Below, one piece after another: positions 62,467-64,000 of a stretch of 64,000 bases of DNA. Both the position numbers and the translations under genes were made by a program. A model generated the notes under the pieces. The model did not search any database. It was not told where the DNA came from and saw only the letters and a list, made by a program, of their open reading frames with translations. Source of the stretch: Bacillus_AD sp047238185 (GTDB lineage: Bacteria > Bacillota > Bacilli > Bacillales > DSM-1321); assembly GCF_047238185.1 (NCBI RefSeq), contig NZ_JBDFMI010000001.1:2480001-2544000 (forward strand), read 5' to 3'. Numbering within the stretch: position 1 is the stretch's first letter; each line of letters opens with the position of its first letter.

Positions 62467-63845
62467 ATAGTGCAGAAACACTGGACAGAATTGCGGAAAA
62501 AGCGGCCGGCATGGCTTCCACAACTGTCCGTGAAGATATTGTAGGAAGTATATACAGGCAGACACACCGATTCTCCCAGGCTGTCGTCTCCACCAAAAAC
62601 GAGAGAGACTTCAAAACAGAAAAGCTAGATAAGATTCTCACCAGTAAATTATGGGGCTTCCCCATTATGTTCATTATGCTCGGAATTGTATTATGGCTGA
62701 CTATAGCAGGGGCGAATGTCCCATCTTCTTTATTGGCCGATCTGTTCAATTACCTAGAAGCCAAATTAACGGCATTATTCGCCTTCCTTCATGCGCCTGA
62801 ATGGCTCCACGGAATGCTGGTTCTAGGTTTGTTCAGAGGAACTGGCTGGGTTGTTTCAGTTATGCTGCCACCGATGGCTATATTCTTTCCAATGTTTGCA
62901 CTATTGGAAAATTACGGTTATCTCCCTAGGGTGGCCTTTAACATGGATCGATTATTCAAATCGGCCGGCGCCCACGGAAAACAATCTTTGACAATGGCTA
63001 TGGGATTCGGCTGCAATGCAGCAGCCATCATGAGTACTAGAATCATTGAGTCCCCGAGGGAGCGCATGCTCGCCATTCTGACAAATAATTTCATTCCTTG
63101 CAATGGCCGGTGGCCAACATTGATCCTGCTCGCCTCCCTCTTTATGGCTGCCAGCTTTACCGGGCTTTCGGCAACACTCATGACATCAGCCATACTGATC
63201 GGCTTCGTGCTGATTGGCGTCTTTGTCACATTGACCGTGTCATGGGTTTTATCAAAAACTGCATTAAAAGGTATTCCGACTCATTACACATTGGAATTGC
63301 CCCCGTATAGGCGGCCGAAGTTTTGGGATACCATTTTGCGCGCAAGCCTTGATAAAACCTTGCTTGTACTGAATCGGGCGATAAAAGTGGCTGCACCCGC
63401 CGCCTTATTGACCTGGATATTGGCCAACATCGATATGGGCGATACTAGTATTCTTATGCATTTCGTCAACTTCCTGGATCCATTCGGCCAGTTGCTCGGG
63501 ATGGATGGGTATATACTGGCGGCCTTCATCATCGGACTTCCAGCCAACGAAATTGTCATTCCTGTTCTATTAATGGCCTACCTTTCGACAGGCTCCTTAA
63601 CAGAAGTGGAACAAATGTCTGAGCTTAAAAGAATACTGCTCGACCAGGGATGGACCTGGCTGACCGCACTTAATATGATGCTCTTCTCATTACTGCATTA
63701 TCCTTGCGGGACTACTCTGTTGAATATTTATAAAGAAACGAAAAGTGCCAAATGGACATTTATGTCATTCATCATCCCTACAGCCATCGCTGTAGGTGTT
63801 ACCTTCCTGGTAGCTGCAATCGTCCGCGGCTTCGGGTTGGTATAA
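62463..63845 (+). CDS. feoB: FeoB C-terminal membrane domain (ferrous iron channel)
   Basis: A 460-residue protein with the FeoB membrane part: both Gate motifs (FGCNAAAIMSTR with NNFIPCNGRWP; and GLPANEIVIPVLLM) and HYPCGTTLLNIYKE. It starts at GTG 62463, overlapping the previous stop as GTGTGA, without a clear ribosome binding site, so reinitiation or frameshifting would join it to the GTPase. No other lesion is seen. Several Bacillaceae are annotated with a separate small FeoB GTPase and a nucleoside-recognition-domain protein in tandem, so the split may be natural. Confidence 0.85.
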   Translation: MNSAETLDRIAEKAAGMASTTVREDIVGSIYRQTHRFSQAVVSTKNERDFKTEKLDKILTSKLWGFPIMFIMLGIVLWLTIAGANVPSSLLADLFNYLEAKLTALFAFLHAPEWLHGMLVLGLFRGTGWVVSVMLPPMAIFFPMFALLENYGYLPRVAFNMDRLFKSAGAHGKQSLTMAMGFGCNAAAIMSTRIIESPRERMLAILTNNFIPCNGRWPTLILLASLFMAASFTGLSATLMTSAILIGFVLIGVFVTLTVSWVLSKTALKGIPTHYTLELPPYRRPKFWDTILRASLDKTLLVLNRAIKVAAPAALLTWILANIDMGDTSILMHFVNFLDPFGQLLGMDGYILAAFIIGLPANEIVIPVLLMAYLSTGSLTEVEQMSELKRILLDQGWTWLTALNMMLFSLLHYPCGTTLLNIYKETKSAKWTFMSFIIPTAIAVGVTFLVAAIVRGFGLV

Positions 63846-63851
63846 AGAAAT

Positions 63852-63890
63852 AAAAGGGAACGAGCGGAGAAAACTCGTTCCCTTTTTTAT
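63852..63890 (+). terminator. Intrinsic terminator of the feo operon
   Basis: AAAGGGAACGAG..CTCGTTCCCTTTTTT. Confidence 0.9.
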
Positions 63891-64000
63891 TTCCTTCAGA
63901 TCATCCAGTACGTATACCTCACCGATGCGTGGATATACTGCCATTAAAAAGCGAGAATCCGTATAACCTTACAGAAATGAAAGGTTATGTAAGGTTATTA

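Overview
The window looks like chromosomal DNA of an endospore-forming Bacillaceae species (Bacillus sensu lato). Supporting signs are an alpha/beta-type SASP, Spo0E and three sporulation-type histidine kinases, ComK, a QoxABCD quinol oxidase, T-boxes and strong AGGAGG ribosome binding sites. Many genes (ptsHI, DUF2187/YkvS, YkvI, YkvA, KinD-like, KinE-like, YkrP-like, KtrD, YkoY-like TerC) have their B. subtilis counterparts around the ykr/ykv/pts region, which suggests a rearranged version of that neighbourhood. The species cannot be named from sequence alone. There is no rRNA, tRNA, CRISPR array, prophage or IS transposase.

Layout. 1-6.1 kb: 3' part of a ptsHI operon, a PilZ protein, a short ComK paralogue divergent from a small sigma factor, and small conserved genes. 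6.1-21.2 kb: YkvI-type transporter, then three PAS/Cache histidine kinases, Spo0E phosphatase, a ZIP metal transporter, an MFS exporter, and a fused two-gene pyruvate:ferredoxin oxidoreductase. 21.2-26 kb: amino acid permease, comK, and an unusual pair of DGQHR (DndB-like) genes with a compact convergent structured RNA. 26.5-32.6 kb: qoxABCD and ktrD. 32.7-45 kb: FAD oxidoreductase, SASP, a TerC manganese exporter under a yybP-ykoY riboswitch, aldehyde dehydrogenase, RND efflux pump, an NhaC-type carrier under a Tyr T-box, a REP-like palindrome and prfC. 45-53 kb: tandem NupC nucleoside transporters, a cold-shock gene, the YvrJ/DUF2922/DUF1659 cluster, GDPD, NUDIX and a C45 acyltransferase-like protein. 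53-64 kb: a second methionyl-tRNA synthetase under a T-box, the btuFCD B12 importer under a cobalamin riboswitch, aminopeptidase and feoA with a split feoB.

Themes. The three kinases plus Spo0E make a dense input node for the Spo0A phosphorelay. Four RNA switches (Mn, B12, two T-boxes) each sit in front of a matching transporter or synthetase. The least explained locus is 23.6-25.9 kb: two DndB-family proteins without any other phosphorothioation genes, translationally coupled, running toward comK, with an interleaved-stem RNA and terminator on the opposite strand between them and comK.
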